NCBI GenBank assembly: GCA_030638935.1
Contig: DAOWDR010000532.1
Span: 1-24,601 of the forward strand
Origin: Desulfobacteraceae bacterium
Lineage (GTDB): Bacteria > Desulfobacterota > Desulfobacteria > Desulfobacterales > Desulfobacteraceae
Length of the DNA: 24,601 nucleotides
Reading direction: 5' to 3'
In this document: positions 6,028 to 12,993 of the stretch, in pieces
Layout of the letters: each line of letters begins with the position of its first letter
How positions within the stretch are numbered: the first letter of the stretch is position 1
Program-made: the position numbers and the translations under genes
Notes under the pieces: generated by a model
What the model was told of the DNA's origin: nothing
The model's database searches: none
Seen by the model: the letters and a program-made list of their open reading frames with translations, nothing else

Positions 6028-8040
6028 ATGCACCAGGAAAAAAATACCGTAGATAAACTGGAGAAACGAATTTTATATCTAAGGTCCTGTTTTTCCAACT
6101 ATAATATAGTTCGGATGCGGGAGGCATTGCGATATCTTGCCGGCCCGAAACTTGAACTATTCATAAAAATTCCCTTTCTCATCCATGTCAATCTGCCTGA
6201 GTTTCCGGGATACATTGATTCAGATATAACCGCCCACGGAATTCACAATTTTGAACAATCCGGATTTTATAAAGAAGTTCTCAAACAAAGCCTGTTACCG
6301 GGAAATGCCATTTCCCGGTATACGGCCATTGATCCTTGTGTACAAGGATTTTATCACATCGGCAGTCTGGGTACCTTTACCCAGTCGGCAGGATCTGATT
6401 TCGACTATTGGGTAATCATTGACAAGAAAAAATTTTCCGACATGCGGTATTACAACCTTGAAAAGAAACTGGACCACATCCTTAAATTCAGCAGGGAAAG
6501 CTATGACCAGGAAGTAACTTTTTTTATCATGGATCAGGAAGATATCCAAAAAAATTGTTATGCCCGGTTTAATGAACAAGAAACCCTGACGGCTCCAAAA
6601 ATTTTTTTAAAGGAAGAATTTTATAGAACCTTTTTAATGATTGCCGGAAAAATCCCTTTCTGGACCATACTGCCAAGCCAAAGTGATACCGATACCTATA
6701 CTGCCCTTGTTAAAAATATCTCATCCATTGCCCAGTTAAAACCCATTTCCAGAGAATTTATTGACCTGGGAAACATTGAAATTCCCGGACCCCAGGATAT
6801 TATAAAAGGTCTTTTATGGCATATCTGCAAAGCCCGGTTTGATCCGGTCAAGGCCTTGATAAAGGCATCCATGATTTTTTCAACCGGCTTTGATCAGCCG
6901 GATCAAACAGGGCTTTTATGCGATGACATCAAGACAAGATATGCTAAAGCCGGCATTGATGATTACCACGCCGACCCCTATAAAATGCTTTTTGACCGGA
7001 TACTTAGGTTTCACCAAAAGCAGGATACCAAGGGACTGAACCTGATAAAAAATGCTATATTTTTCAGGCTCTGCGGATATCCAAAGGTATCGCTGCCGGA
7101 AATTGGTTCTCCCAAACGACAATTGCTGGACTGGTATATCCGAAACTGGAATCTCAACCAGTCCCAGGTAAACAAACTGCTCTCCTACATCACATGGGCA
7201 GAGCCGGAAAAGCTGCTCCTTGAAAAAACCATCATCACCCGTCTGGCATTTATGCACCAGACGATTCAAAACAAATATCCCTCCACCCACGGAGATGAGG
7301 TCACTGACACGGAAAAAAGAAATTTTAAAATTCTCGTCCATAAAACAGAAGAACGTTTGAACAAGGCCAAAGAAAAAATCCCTGAATGTTCCACCTATTT
7401 GAAACGACAAAAATTTCAATTATTTCTTCTCCAGCAAAAACGGGCCGGCGTCTGGCATTTGTCCTGTTATTTAAACCGAGAGCCCCGGCCCCGAAAACTC
7501 CATGGGGCCCCGTCTCTTTTAGGCCTGTTGGGATGGATTCTTGAAAACCAGCTCTATGAACGATCCCAAAGCTCAATGAAAATTGATGTTCCTTTACACC
7601 TGTTTGAAAGCCATGCCCGTCCTGTGGACCCGGACAAATTGTATCTGCCTCTTCAGCCGCTCAAACCCTTATCCGATGATATGTTTGAAGATTCCCCGGC
7701 CTGGTCAAAATTGATAATTCTTCTGGTATACCCGGAAAAAAAAGGAAAAAACAAGTTGGAAAGGGCGGAATTTCTGGCCTTAAACACCTGGGGGGAATTA
7801 TTTTTGGACACATTGACCCTTGACACAGACAAAAACATAGGGGATAGGTATGAAGATATCGCAATGAAAATTAATGGATACAAGGAAACCGGCCTGCGGT
7901 TATATTTTTTCCAATTGGCGAAGAAACATGATCCAGAGGCCGTATTTGAAATCAAGCAACACCTGGCTGCCGGATCTGTGAAGCAATATGGCCGTTCCGT
8001 TGGCTCTGGCAGAAACCGTCCAATGCTGGACAGATTATAG
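6028..8040 (+). CDS. cyaA: Class I adenylate cyclase family protein
   Basis: The 670-residue product resembles class I (enterobacterial CyaA type) adenylate cyclases, which make cAMP from ATP with a nucleotidyltransferase fold. The catalytic loop GSLGTFTQSAGSDFDYWV (112-129) keeps GS and the two metal Asp, D124 and D126; EVTFFIMD (162-169) supplies the third Asp. Other shared landmarks are EEFYRTFLMIAGKIPFW, FIDLGNIEIP, a GLLWHICKARFDPVKALIK helix and a YHADPYKMLFDR segment. After about residue 480 the resemblance to the E. coli regulatory domain fades, and the whole protein is shorter (848 residues in E. coli). The product is cytosolic with no membrane segment. It forms an operon with the receiver-TPR gene 8 bases downstream. 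Catalytic residues are present, so activity is likely but not shown. Confidence 0.83.
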   Translation: MHQEKNTVDKLEKRILYLRSCFSNYNIVRMREALRYLAGPKLELFIKIPFLIHVNLPEFPGYIDSDITAHGIHNFEQSGFYKEVLKQSLLPGNAISRYTAIDPCVQGFYHIGSLGTFTQSAGSDFDYWVIIDKKKFSDMRYYNLEKKLDHILKFSRESYDQEVTFFIMDQEDIQKNCYARFNEQETLTAPKIFLKEEFYRTFLMIAGKIPFWTILPSQSDTDTYTALVKNISSIAQLKPISREFIDLGNIEIPGPQDIIKGLLWHICKARFDPVKALIKASMIFSTGFDQPDQTGLLCDDIKTRYAKAGIDDYHADPYKMLFDRILRFHQKQDTKGLNLIKNAIFFRLCGYPKVSLPEIGSPKRQLLDWYIRNWNLNQSQVNKLLSYITWAEPEKLLLEKTIITRLAFMHQTIQNKYPSTHGDEVTDTEKRNFKILVHKTEERLNKAKEKIPECSTYLKRQKFQLFLLQQKRAGVWHLSCYLNREPRPRKLHGAPSLLGLLGWILENQLYERSQSSMKIDVPLHLFESHARPVDPDKLYLPLQPLKPLSDDMFEDSPAWSKLIILLVYPEKKGKNKLERAEFLALNTWGELFLDTLTLDTDKNIGDRYEDIAMKINGYKETGLRLYFFQLAKKHDPEAVFEIKQHLAAGSVKQYGRSVGSGRNRPMLDRL

Positions 8041-8048
8041 GAAAACTT

Positions 8049-9059
8049 ATGCAAGATAAATCCATACTGGTGGTCAGTGAAAAGGAAAAAGAAAGAATAG
8101 ATCTGACCCGAACTTTGAAAAAAATCGGATATGAAAAAATACTGTCTGTCCAAGGCGGAGGAAATGCATGGGCTTTTTTAAAATCAAAAAAAATCGACTG
8201 TGTCATCTCTTCCTATGACATGGAAGAGATGTCCGGGCTCGCCCTGTTAAAAATCCTTAGAAGGGAAGAATCCGTGGCGGATTTGCCCTTTTTTCTCACC
8301 AATGATGCCTTTACCAAAATCAAGGTGATACGGGCGGGACAAATCGGTGTGACCGGACTTTTTGTGATTCCCTATAATTGGAAAGGGATGAAAGCCAAAC
8401 TTTCCATGGCCATTGAAAAAATCAAGGACCCAGTGGTCGTCCAGGTGGAAGAAAGTTTGGAAAAGGGAATTGACCTCATTGAAAAACAGGAATTCGCCAA
8501 GGCCCTGGAAGTATTTAAATCCCTTGTCAACCAAAAAGAAAATCCTGAATATTATTTTAATATTGGATATATAAAGACCTCCCAGGGAGAGCATAGTGAG
8601 GCCATTGAAGCCTTTTCCAAGGCCACCCAGCTGGACAGGCTTTTCGTCAAAGCCTATGAAGCCATGGGAAGGGCCTACAAGGCACTTGGCGATGCTAAAA
8701 AATCGGAAGAATGCCTCCAGGTTGCAGCTGAAATTTACATGGACACGGACAAACTAGGCTCAGCCGAAGAGATTCTCAATGAAGTTCTTGAAGCCGGATC
8801 AAATTCCCTAAACGTATTCAACACCCTGGGGGTACTCCACCGAAAAAAAGGGGATGTGGAACAGGCCTTGCGCCAATACAAAAAAGCATTGAAAGTCCAC
8901 CCGGACGAACCCTATATTTATTACAATATAGGCCGGCTATACCTGGACATGAAAAATACAAACAAAGCCAAAGTCTATTTCCAGTCGGCCCTGGACAAGG
9001 ACCATGGATTTGAGGAAGCCAAACAGGTAATCAAGGCCATTGACCTGGGGCTTGTGTGA
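8049..9059 (+). CDS. Degenerate receiver domain - TPR protein
   Basis: The 336-residue product begins with a CheY-like domain (residues 4-122) and ends with TPR repeats (about 160-330: NPEYYFNIGYIKTSQGEHSE, VKAYEAMGRAYKALGD, LNVFNTLGVLHRKKGD, PYIYYNIGRLYLDMKN). The receiver looks unable to be phosphorylated: in IDCVISSYDMEEMSG the usual acceptor Asp is Ser55, the N-terminal acidic pair is reduced to SE (10-11), and the conserved Lys near the end is Ile (FVIPYN). It therefore probably works as a protein-binding module, with the TPRs as partner platform. The RBS (AGGA) overlaps the end of the cyclase gene, whose stop is 8 bases upstream, so the pair is probably co-translated and functionally linked. 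Confidence 0.85.
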   Translation: MQDKSILVVSEKEKERIDLTRTLKKIGYEKILSVQGGGNAWAFLKSKKIDCVISSYDMEEMSGLALLKILRREESVADLPFFLTNDAFTKIKVIRAGQIGVTGLFVIPYNWKGMKAKLSMAIEKIKDPVVVQVEESLEKGIDLIEKQEFAKALEVFKSLVNQKENPEYYFNIGYIKTSQGEHSEAIEAFSKATQLDRLFVKAYEAMGRAYKALGDAKKSEECLQVAAEIYMDTDKLGSAEEILNEVLEAGSNSLNVFNTLGVLHRKKGDVEQALRQYKKALKVHPDEPYIYYNIGRLYLDMKNTNKAKVYFQSALDKDHGFEEAKQVIKAIDLGLV

Positions 9060-9061
9060 CC

Positions 9062-9080
9062 CTGGGTTCTCTTAACCCAG
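9062..9080. terminator. Hairpin after the receiver-TPR gene, without T tract
   Basis: CTGGGTT (9062-9068) pairs with AACCCAG (9074-9080) around a 5-base loop, starting 3 bases after the stop at 9059. It stands between convergent genes. No T run follows on either strand, so it may only stabilise mRNA ends or need Rho. Confidence 0.35.
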
Positions 9081-9104
9081 ATAAAATGGATAAGTAACTT
9101 AACA

Positions 9105-9139
9105 AAATATTTTTTACCAAAAAAATGCAAAAAATATTT
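9105..9139. repeat. A+T-only inverted repeat between convergent genes
   Basis: AAATATTTTTT (9105-9115) is perfectly complementary to AAAAAATATTT (9129-9139). It lies between the receiver-TPR and GAF gene ends and may help terminate both transcripts; with only A-T pairs the structure is weak. Confidence 0.35.
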
Positions 9140-9147
9140 CTAAATTA

Positions 9148-9699
9148 CTAAAGCCAGATGGGATGAATTTCATCCAAAAGATCCTTTGTGCACTGAACAA
9201 CGGCAGACAGCCTGAAATACCGCAATGCCATGCCAAGGTCCAGGGTCAACAGCCGAAGATAGGACAGCTCTTGGTCTGATATTTTCCAGGGTTCTGAATG
9301 ATAAAGCCTCAAAGCGCCTATTATTCTTCCCCTCAGATTAATTGGTAGGGACACAATGGACCGGATACCCTCTTTTTCCCCTTTTTCAGGGTATTGCAGA
9401 CGATTACTGCCCTTTGTATCGTTTATGATCACAGGTTTGAGATTTGCTGCAAGCTTGATGCTCTTGTCAACAAGGATGGGACCTTTATTGACATATTCGA
9501 TGCTCAATCCTTCAGTGGCAAGAATTTCCAGGGTTTCGTTTCCCGGGTTTACCACAAAAATACTGGCCCCTTTCACCCCCATGGTGGAAACCAGCAAATG
9601 GGTGACCAGGGAGCCCATTATGGAGGGATTATTTGCATCAAAAACAGTCTCCACAATTAATTTATATCTTTCAAGGTCGATTTTGTAATCACTTGACAT
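9148..9699 (-). CDS. GAF-domain protein
   Basis: The 183-residue product is essentially one GAF sensor domain with short helical ends. Landmarks are LVTHLLVSTMGVKGASIFVV, GNETLEILATEGLS, KPVIINDTKG, IRSIVSLPINLRGRIIGALRLYH and DQELSYLRLLTLDLGMAL. No output domain is attached, so it should act through a partner. ATG 9699 is chosen because AGGAGG lies 5 bases upstream (ACAGGAGGCAGAT); the in-frame extension to 9771 would overlap the preceding gene. It lies 34 bases downstream of the universal stress protein gene on the same strand, so the two form a likely stress-response operon. The bound ligand cannot be told from the sequence. Confidence 0.82.
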   Translation of the reverse strand: MSSDYKIDLERYKLIVETVFDANNPSIMGSLVTHLLVSTMGVKGASIFVVNPGNETLEILATEGLSIEYVNKGPILVDKSIKLAANLKPVIINDTKGSNRLQYPEKGEKEGIRSIVSLPINLRGRIIGALRLYHSEPWKISDQELSYLRLLTLDLGMALRYFRLSAVVQCTKDLLDEIHPIWL

Positions 9700-9733
9700 A
9701 TCTGCCTCCTGTAGTTGTTGATCTACCATTTTC

Positions 9734-10198
9734 TTAATTAACAATATGAACCCCGATCCCTCCCTCAACATGCCGGGTAACTCTTTTTGAAATGCTTCTG
9801 CTAAAATAATTGATAATATTACCCGGATTTCGATTCAACACAACCACGTCGAATTTTCCTCTCTTCCAAAGCCGGATGATATCATCGGCAATATCCTGCC
9901 GTACAGCCAGGTATAGGCAGTGGATATGGTCGCCGTTAAACCCGTAATTCATAAGCGCTTGCCTGGCTGCTTCCAAGGCTTGTTTCTCCTCATCCTGCCT
10001 CAATCTAAGGTAGGAGGTGTTGCGATTCACTTTGTCCATGATGGGGCTATTGCGGGTATCAATTTCCGGAACAGGAGTAAAGGCGTGAAACAAAGTAATT
10101 TCAACCTCTTTTCTTTTCCCATACCTCTGACCGACAAATTCAATGGCAATTTCATCATTCACCGTAAAATTATAGGGTATCAGTATATTAATCGGCAT
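9734..10198 (-). CDS. Universal stress protein (UspA family)
   Basis: The 154-residue product has the length and ends of a single-domain Usp: an N-terminal strand MPINILIPYNFTVNDEIAIE, the central DDIIRLWKRGKFDVVVLNR strand, and the C-terminal ISKRVTRHVEGGIGVHIV. The ATP-binding form of the family has a GxxGx9G(S/T) loop here; this protein has NPGNIINYFSRSISKRV, a departure, so nucleotide binding is doubtful. ATG 10198 is preceded by AAAAGGAGGTCAGG, which rules out the longer start at 10252. It is the first gene of a two-gene unit with the GAF gene. Usp proteins respond to starvation, oxidants and membrane stress; the specific trigger is unknown. Confidence 0.83.
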   Translation of the reverse strand: MPINILIPYNFTVNDEIAIEFVGQRYGKRKEVEITLFHAFTPVPEIDTRNSPIMDKVNRNTSYLRLRQDEEKQALEAARQALMNYGFNGDHIHCLYLAVRQDIADDIIRLWKRGKFDVVVLNRNPGNIINYFSRSISKRVTRHVEGGIGVHIVN

Positions 10199-10634
10199 CC
10201 TGACCTCCTTTTCATAAAAATTTAAAATTGTTGCGGCAATGCCAAAAGACAAGTTCGTTCTGTGTCAACGGGAAATCAAACGCATATTAGAATGGAGCCG
10301 TAAGAATGATATAAAATCAGTGGGTCGTGATAAGATTAGATCCATATAACCTGGATACTATAAAATATACCAGAGACACCCTAAGTTGTAAATTGATTTA
10401 CCTGTATTTTTTTATCTTTGTCCCGGAATTTGTCCCTGGGCAGACATTTATCCCAGAATATTTTTATTATGATTTGACAATAAATCAGACAAATTGATAA
10501 ACTGGCACAAGGAATAATGCGAAATTGAAACTGAGTGGTTAATTTTTCGATTCGGTACTTTTCGATTCTACTTGCAGCAAGTTCTGTCAATTTTTTTCAC
10601 AATTAATTGTTTTTATTAAAAAAAGGAGTTAATT
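10199..10634. other. 436-base intergenic region between divergent usp and ABM genes
   Basis: No convincing gene: the 69-aa minus frame at 10381-10590 has no RBS and unusual composition. I see a TTGACA (10474-10479) with a poor -10 (GATAAA, 10496-10501), and a 10-bp direct repeat TTTTCGATTC at 10544-10553 and 10559-10568 (15-bp period) 67-91 bases before the ABM start, which might be an operator. On the minus strand TTGACA lies near 10260-10265 upstream of usp, without a clear -10. No tRNA, riboswitch or insertion sequence recognised. Confidence 0.5.
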
Positions 10635-10970
10635 ATGGCAGTTTCCATTATTATCAAAAGATTGGTTAAAGATGAAACCATGGCCGCCCAACTATCCCCT
10701 TTTATTGTGCAACTCAGATCCCGTGCTGCTGTTCAGCCGGGATTTCTCACAGACCAGACCTTCAGTTGCCTGGACTGTGAAGGGGAGTATCTGATCATGA
10801 GCACCTGGCATACCCTGGAAGACTGGAATAAATGGATGCACAGCGAGGAACGCCAAGCCATCCAGCGCCAGATAGATGGATTGCTGGGAGAAAAGACCAT
10901 TTACCGGTATTATGAACCGATTGTGGGCGGTATCATCCCCAGGTTTCATCCGAACCTGGTGGAAGAATAA
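10635..10970 (+). CDS. ABM-domain protein (antibiotic biosynthesis monooxygenase family)
   Basis: The 111-residue protein shows the ferredoxin-like ABM fold pattern: an opening strand MAVSIIIKRLV, the helix and strand PFIVQLRSRAAVQPGFLTDQ, and a final EYLIMSTWHTLEDWNKWMHS followed by ERQAIQRQIDGLL. That last arrangement (strand, W-x-x-L-xx-W, S-xx-R) is typical of ABM and HmoA-like proteins, which range from quinol or heme monooxygenases to uncharacterised small oxidases. An AAAAGGAG site lies 5-6 bases before the ATG. It converges with the secreted protein gene at 10981, leaving 10 bases between stops. In an anaerobe a role in oxygen or radical protection is conceivable but is inference only. 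Confidence 0.75.
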   Translation: MAVSIIIKRLVKDETMAAQLSPFIVQLRSRAAVQPGFLTDQTFSCLDCEGEYLIMSTWHTLEDWNKWMHSEERQAIQRQIDGLLGEKTIYRYYEPIVGGIIPRFHPNLVEE

Positions 10971-10980
10971 TTTAATTAAC

Positions 10981-11301
10981 TCATTTATTCTCGGGACTTT
11001 TTGCACACTCTGTGGAAGTATCCCCGGACCCGTCGTCAGAGGTTAGGCCAAGATGTTGTTTCACCTGGATGATATCGTTGACTTCCACCATCCAGGTAGC
11101 ATCCCCTGATAGCACCACCGGAACAAAGGATAGAACGACTTCGCACAAGCCACTCTGATCCTTTTTATATACGATTTTTGCTTCCTTGGGCAGGGAAACA
11201 TGTTGTGAATGCCAATCCATATCAACATGGGTGCAAACAGAGGCAGCAGAAACATCAGAACTTAATACCAGCAACAAAAAAAATACCAAAATCCTTCTCA
11301 T
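10981..11301 (-). CDS. Small secreted protein resembling a DsbC-type N-terminal domain
   Basis: The 106-residue precursor begins with a clear Sec signal peptide (MRRILVFFLLLVLSSDVSA, cleavage likely after ASA or SAA near residue 20). The mature part reads HVSLPKEAKIVYKKDQSG then LCEVVLSFVPVVLSGDATWMV. This recalls the dimerisation domain of DsbC-like disulfide isomerases, where a GLYEV segment leads to strands of the form VLYVDEDGRYL. The thioredoxin domain that should follow is missing: after VNDIIQVKQHLGLTSDD the protein ends in a polar tail. It may be a free-standing domain, a truncated gene or an unrelated periplasmic protein. Two Cys remain in the mature part's first half and one near the end. 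The RBS (AGAGGA) is 9 bases upstream. Confidence 0.6.
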   Translation of the reverse strand: MRRILVFFLLLVLSSDVSAASVCTHVDMDWHSQHVSLPKEAKIVYKKDQSGLCEVVLSFVPVVLSGDATWMVEVNDIIQVKQHLGLTSDDGSGDTSTECAKSPENK

Positions 11302-11424
11302 CTTCGATTGTCCTCTTCACAGGTTATTTCATCGATTCATCAAATTTTTTCGGGGCAATTCAATCCAAGAAATATTCATTTGTTAACGATTATAGAAGGG
11401 GATCACCTTACCTGCTACAGGGAG

Positions 11425-11457
11425 GATCAGGAGGAAGGCAACCAGAATGTCCTGATC
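11425..11457. repeat. Inverted repeat in the region between the secreted protein and csp genes
   Basis: GATCAGGA (11425-11432) is complementary to TCCTGATC (11450-11457). With the terminator at 11482 it would give a transcript from the plus strand two stems at its 3' end. This is the only hint of a small RNA here; no promoter is obvious. Confidence 0.3.
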
Positions 11458-11481
11458 AAAATGCAGGGCATGCACAAATAC

Positions 11482-11528
11482 AAAAGAGCCCCTGAACAGA
11501 ATATTGTTCAGGAGCTCTTTTATTTTTT
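11482..11528. terminator. Bidirectional intrinsic terminator downstream of the cold-shock gene
   Basis: AAAAGAGC-C-CCTGAACA (11482-11497) pairs with TGTTCAGG-A-GCTCTTTT (11505-11521), one mismatch in a 16-bp stem. On the plus strand TATTTTTT follows; on the minus strand the stem ends in TTTT then GTATTTG. It lies 42 bases after the csp stop and should end that transcript. A plus-strand transcript ending here would contain no recognised gene. Confidence 0.82.
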
Positions 11529-11570
11529 CAAGTCACCAAGATGACTTTTTTAGCTAAGTAAAACAGCTAA

Positions 11571-11774
11571 CTAAAGCACGGTTACATTTGTTGCAGCAGG
11601 ACCTTTCTGTCCTTCTTCAATATCAAAGGAAACACGGTCTCCTTCATTCAGGGATTTAAAACCTGTTGAATTGATGCCTGAATGATGCACAAATACATCC
11701 TTTCCGCCGTCTTCTTGTTCAATAAAACCAAAACCCTTTGAGTCGTTAAACCATTTTACAGTACCGTTAGCCAT
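11571..11774 (-). CDS. cspA: Cold-shock protein, CspA family
   Basis: The 67-residue product is a canonical single cold-shock domain. RNP1 KGFGFIEQ and RNP2 VFVHHS are both intact, in the order MANGTVKWFNDSKGFGF, KDVFVHHSGI, LNEGDRVSFDIEEGQKGPAA. These proteins bind single-stranded RNA and DNA and act as RNA chaperones in the cytoplasm. An AGGAG site lies 8 bases before the ATG. The predicted promoter puts the start point about 120 bases upstream, giving the long untranslated leader usual for cold-inducible csp mRNAs, though constitutive paralogues also occur. A strong hairpin terminator closes this single-gene unit. Confidence 0.95.
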   Translation of the reverse strand: MANGTVKWFNDSKGFGFIEQEDGGKDVFVHHSGINSTGFKSLNEGDRVSFDIEEGQKGPAATNVTVL

Positions 11775-11903
11775 ATTGGCAATCTCCTATTGTAATAAAA
11801 AAAAATACAAGTTTCAAACCCTGGGCAATGCCTCTTTAATTTTTGGACGTACACCTTTAGGATGAAACCTAAGCGCTTCACAGACTACAGCGCAAACGCA
11901 ACA

Positions 11904-11931
11904 AGAATATAGAAATGACGACAAAAGTCAA
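11904..11931 (-). promoter_or_regulatory. Predicted sigma70 promoter and long leader of the cold-shock gene
   Basis: On the minus strand TTGACT (11931-11926), 16 bases, and TATTCT (11909-11904) form a good promoter. Transcription would begin near 11897, leaving a leader of about 120 bases (to 11775) that includes a TGAAGCGCTTAGG stretch and a T-rich segment before the RBS. The leader length is the kind used for cold-dependent control; no thermoswitch structure is proven. Confidence 0.6.
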
Positions 11932-11982
11932 GCACTAAATTAATTAAATTTTTAATTGCCGCATGAAGAAAAGACTCAATGC

Positions 11983-12012
11983 TTGACGCATGTAAACCCA
12001 ATGGTCTATACT
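11983..12012 (+). promoter_or_regulatory. Predicted sigma70 promoter of the sucrose operon
   Basis: TTGACG (11983-11988), an 18-bp spacer and TATACT (12007-12012) give a predicted start near 12019, about 80 bases before the fructokinase ATG. It is the best promoter match upstream of the operon and is back-to-back with the csp promoter. Confidence 0.58.
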
Positions 12013-12025
12013 TACCCTGATAATA

Positions 12026-12082
12026 ATATTCTTTCAAAATTATTTACCCCAAGAAAGAATCGAATCCAAAATATTCTTTCTT
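12026..12082 (+). promoter_or_regulatory. Repeat-rich leader of the sucrose operon with alternative hairpins
   Basis: ATATTCTTTC occurs at 12026-12035 and again at 12071-12080. Between them AAGAAAGAAT (12051-12060) forms a perfect 10-bp stem with ATTCTTTCTT (12073-12082), 17 bases before the start codon at 12100. The first copy could instead pair with the same GAAAGAAT. The two pairings exclude each other. This may be an operator pair, a translational control element, or coincidence of A+T-rich sequence. Confidence 0.45.
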
Positions 12083-12099
12083 GCATACTGAAGATCACC

Positions 12100-12993
12100 A
12101 TGATTTTAGTGATAGGCGAAATTTTATTTGACCTTTTCCCGACCTATAAACGAATCGGTGGTGCCCCCTTTAATTTTGCCTTTCACCTGAAAAAGCTGGG
12201 GCTCCCGGTCCGATTTGTTTCCAGGGTCGGAAATGATATCCATGGAAATCAAATCCTGGATTTTCTGGAACTTAACCAATTTGATACCAAGGATATCCAA
12301 AGGGACCCTGAACATGCTACCGGAACCGTCGCCATTGACTTGGATAAAGATGGGAATCATACCTTTTCCATAATTTCCGACACCGCCTATGACCATATTG
12401 CCTTTGATAAAAACTTGGAGGCTCTCTGTCACAGGCCCTGGGATCTTCTCTATTTCGGAACCCTGATCCAGCGCACCCCAAATGGAGCCAAGCTGGTTCA
12501 AAAACTGCTTTCAAAAAAATCGAGAAAAGCAGTGGGATTCTGCGATATCAACCTGAGGCCTGATTGTTATACAAGGGCTACCATTGAGGCATCCCTTAAG
12601 GCTGCAGATATTCTCAAGCTCAACCAGGAGGAACTTGAAAAAATATCCGGTGATGAAAAAAAAGACCAAACCCTTGGGAAACAAGTGAGCAGACTGATGA
12701 CAACCCATTCTCTGGACCTTGTGATTCTTACCTTGGGAGAACAGGGCAGCAAGTGGTTCACAAAAACAACCTCAAAACAAAGATCAGCAACCAGGAACCA
12801 GCCTATAATCGATACTGTGGGAGCAGGAGATGCCTATGCAGCCATGGCGGTTGCCGGACTCCTTTCCGGTCTTCCCAATACAGCTGCCATGGAGCTTGCA
12901 CGAAAATTTGCAGGTAATATCTGCGGTTTCAAAGGCGCCCTACCGGACAACAATGATATTTACCAAAAATTCAAAGGGAGGCTTAAACGATAA
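12100..12993 (+). CDS. PfkB-family carbohydrate kinase, probable fructokinase
   Basis: The 297-residue product is of ribokinase/PfkB type. The start at 12100 (MILVIGEILFDLFP) is the normal fructokinase N-terminus; the in-frame extension to 11956 would run through the promoter and leader. Substrate motif RIGGAPFNFAFHLKKLG (14-30) and FVSRVGNDIHG follow; the ATP/anion-hole motif DTVGAGDAY (238-246) keeps the catalytic Asp244. The predicted reaction is fructose + ATP to fructose-6-phosphate. Its TAA shares a base with the ATG of the sucrose-phosphate synthase gene, so the two are coupled. With the phosphorylase downstream it would recycle the fructose released from sucrose. Other sugars are possible by sequence; context favours fructose. 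Confidence 0.85.
   Translation: MILVIGEILFDLFPTYKRIGGAPFNFAFHLKKLGLPVRFVSRVGNDIHGNQILDFLELNQFDTKDIQRDPEHATGTVAIDLDKDGNHTFSIISDTAYDHIAFDKNLEALCHRPWDLLYFGTLIQRTPNGAKLVQKLLSKKSRKAVGFCDINLRPDCYTRATIEASLKAADILKLNQEELEKISGDEKKDQTLGKQVSRLMTTHSLDLVILTLGEQGSKWFTKTTSKQRSATRNQPIIDTVGAGDAYAAMAVAGLLSGLPNTAAMELARKFAGNICGFKGALPDNNDIYQKFKGRLKR

Noticed and set aside
9062..9139. Calling a definite intrinsic terminator between the convergent receiver-TPR and GAF genes
   Set aside because: The G-C stem has no T tract and the other repeat is A+T only, so they are listed with low confidence instead.
10501..10525. Sigma54 promoter upstream of the ABM gene (TGGCAC)
   Set aside because: TGGCAC is present but the GC element is 3 bases too far for the required 10-base GG-to-GC spacing.
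10381..10590. 69-aa minus-strand frame in the usp-ABM intergenic region
   Set aside because: No ribosome-binding site, odd composition and A+T-rich background; no similarity recognised.
11178..11544. Plus-strand frames of 66-105 aa across the secreted-protein start and terminator
   Set aside because: They overlap the signal-peptide gene and run through a strong terminator hairpin; composition does not look like a protein.
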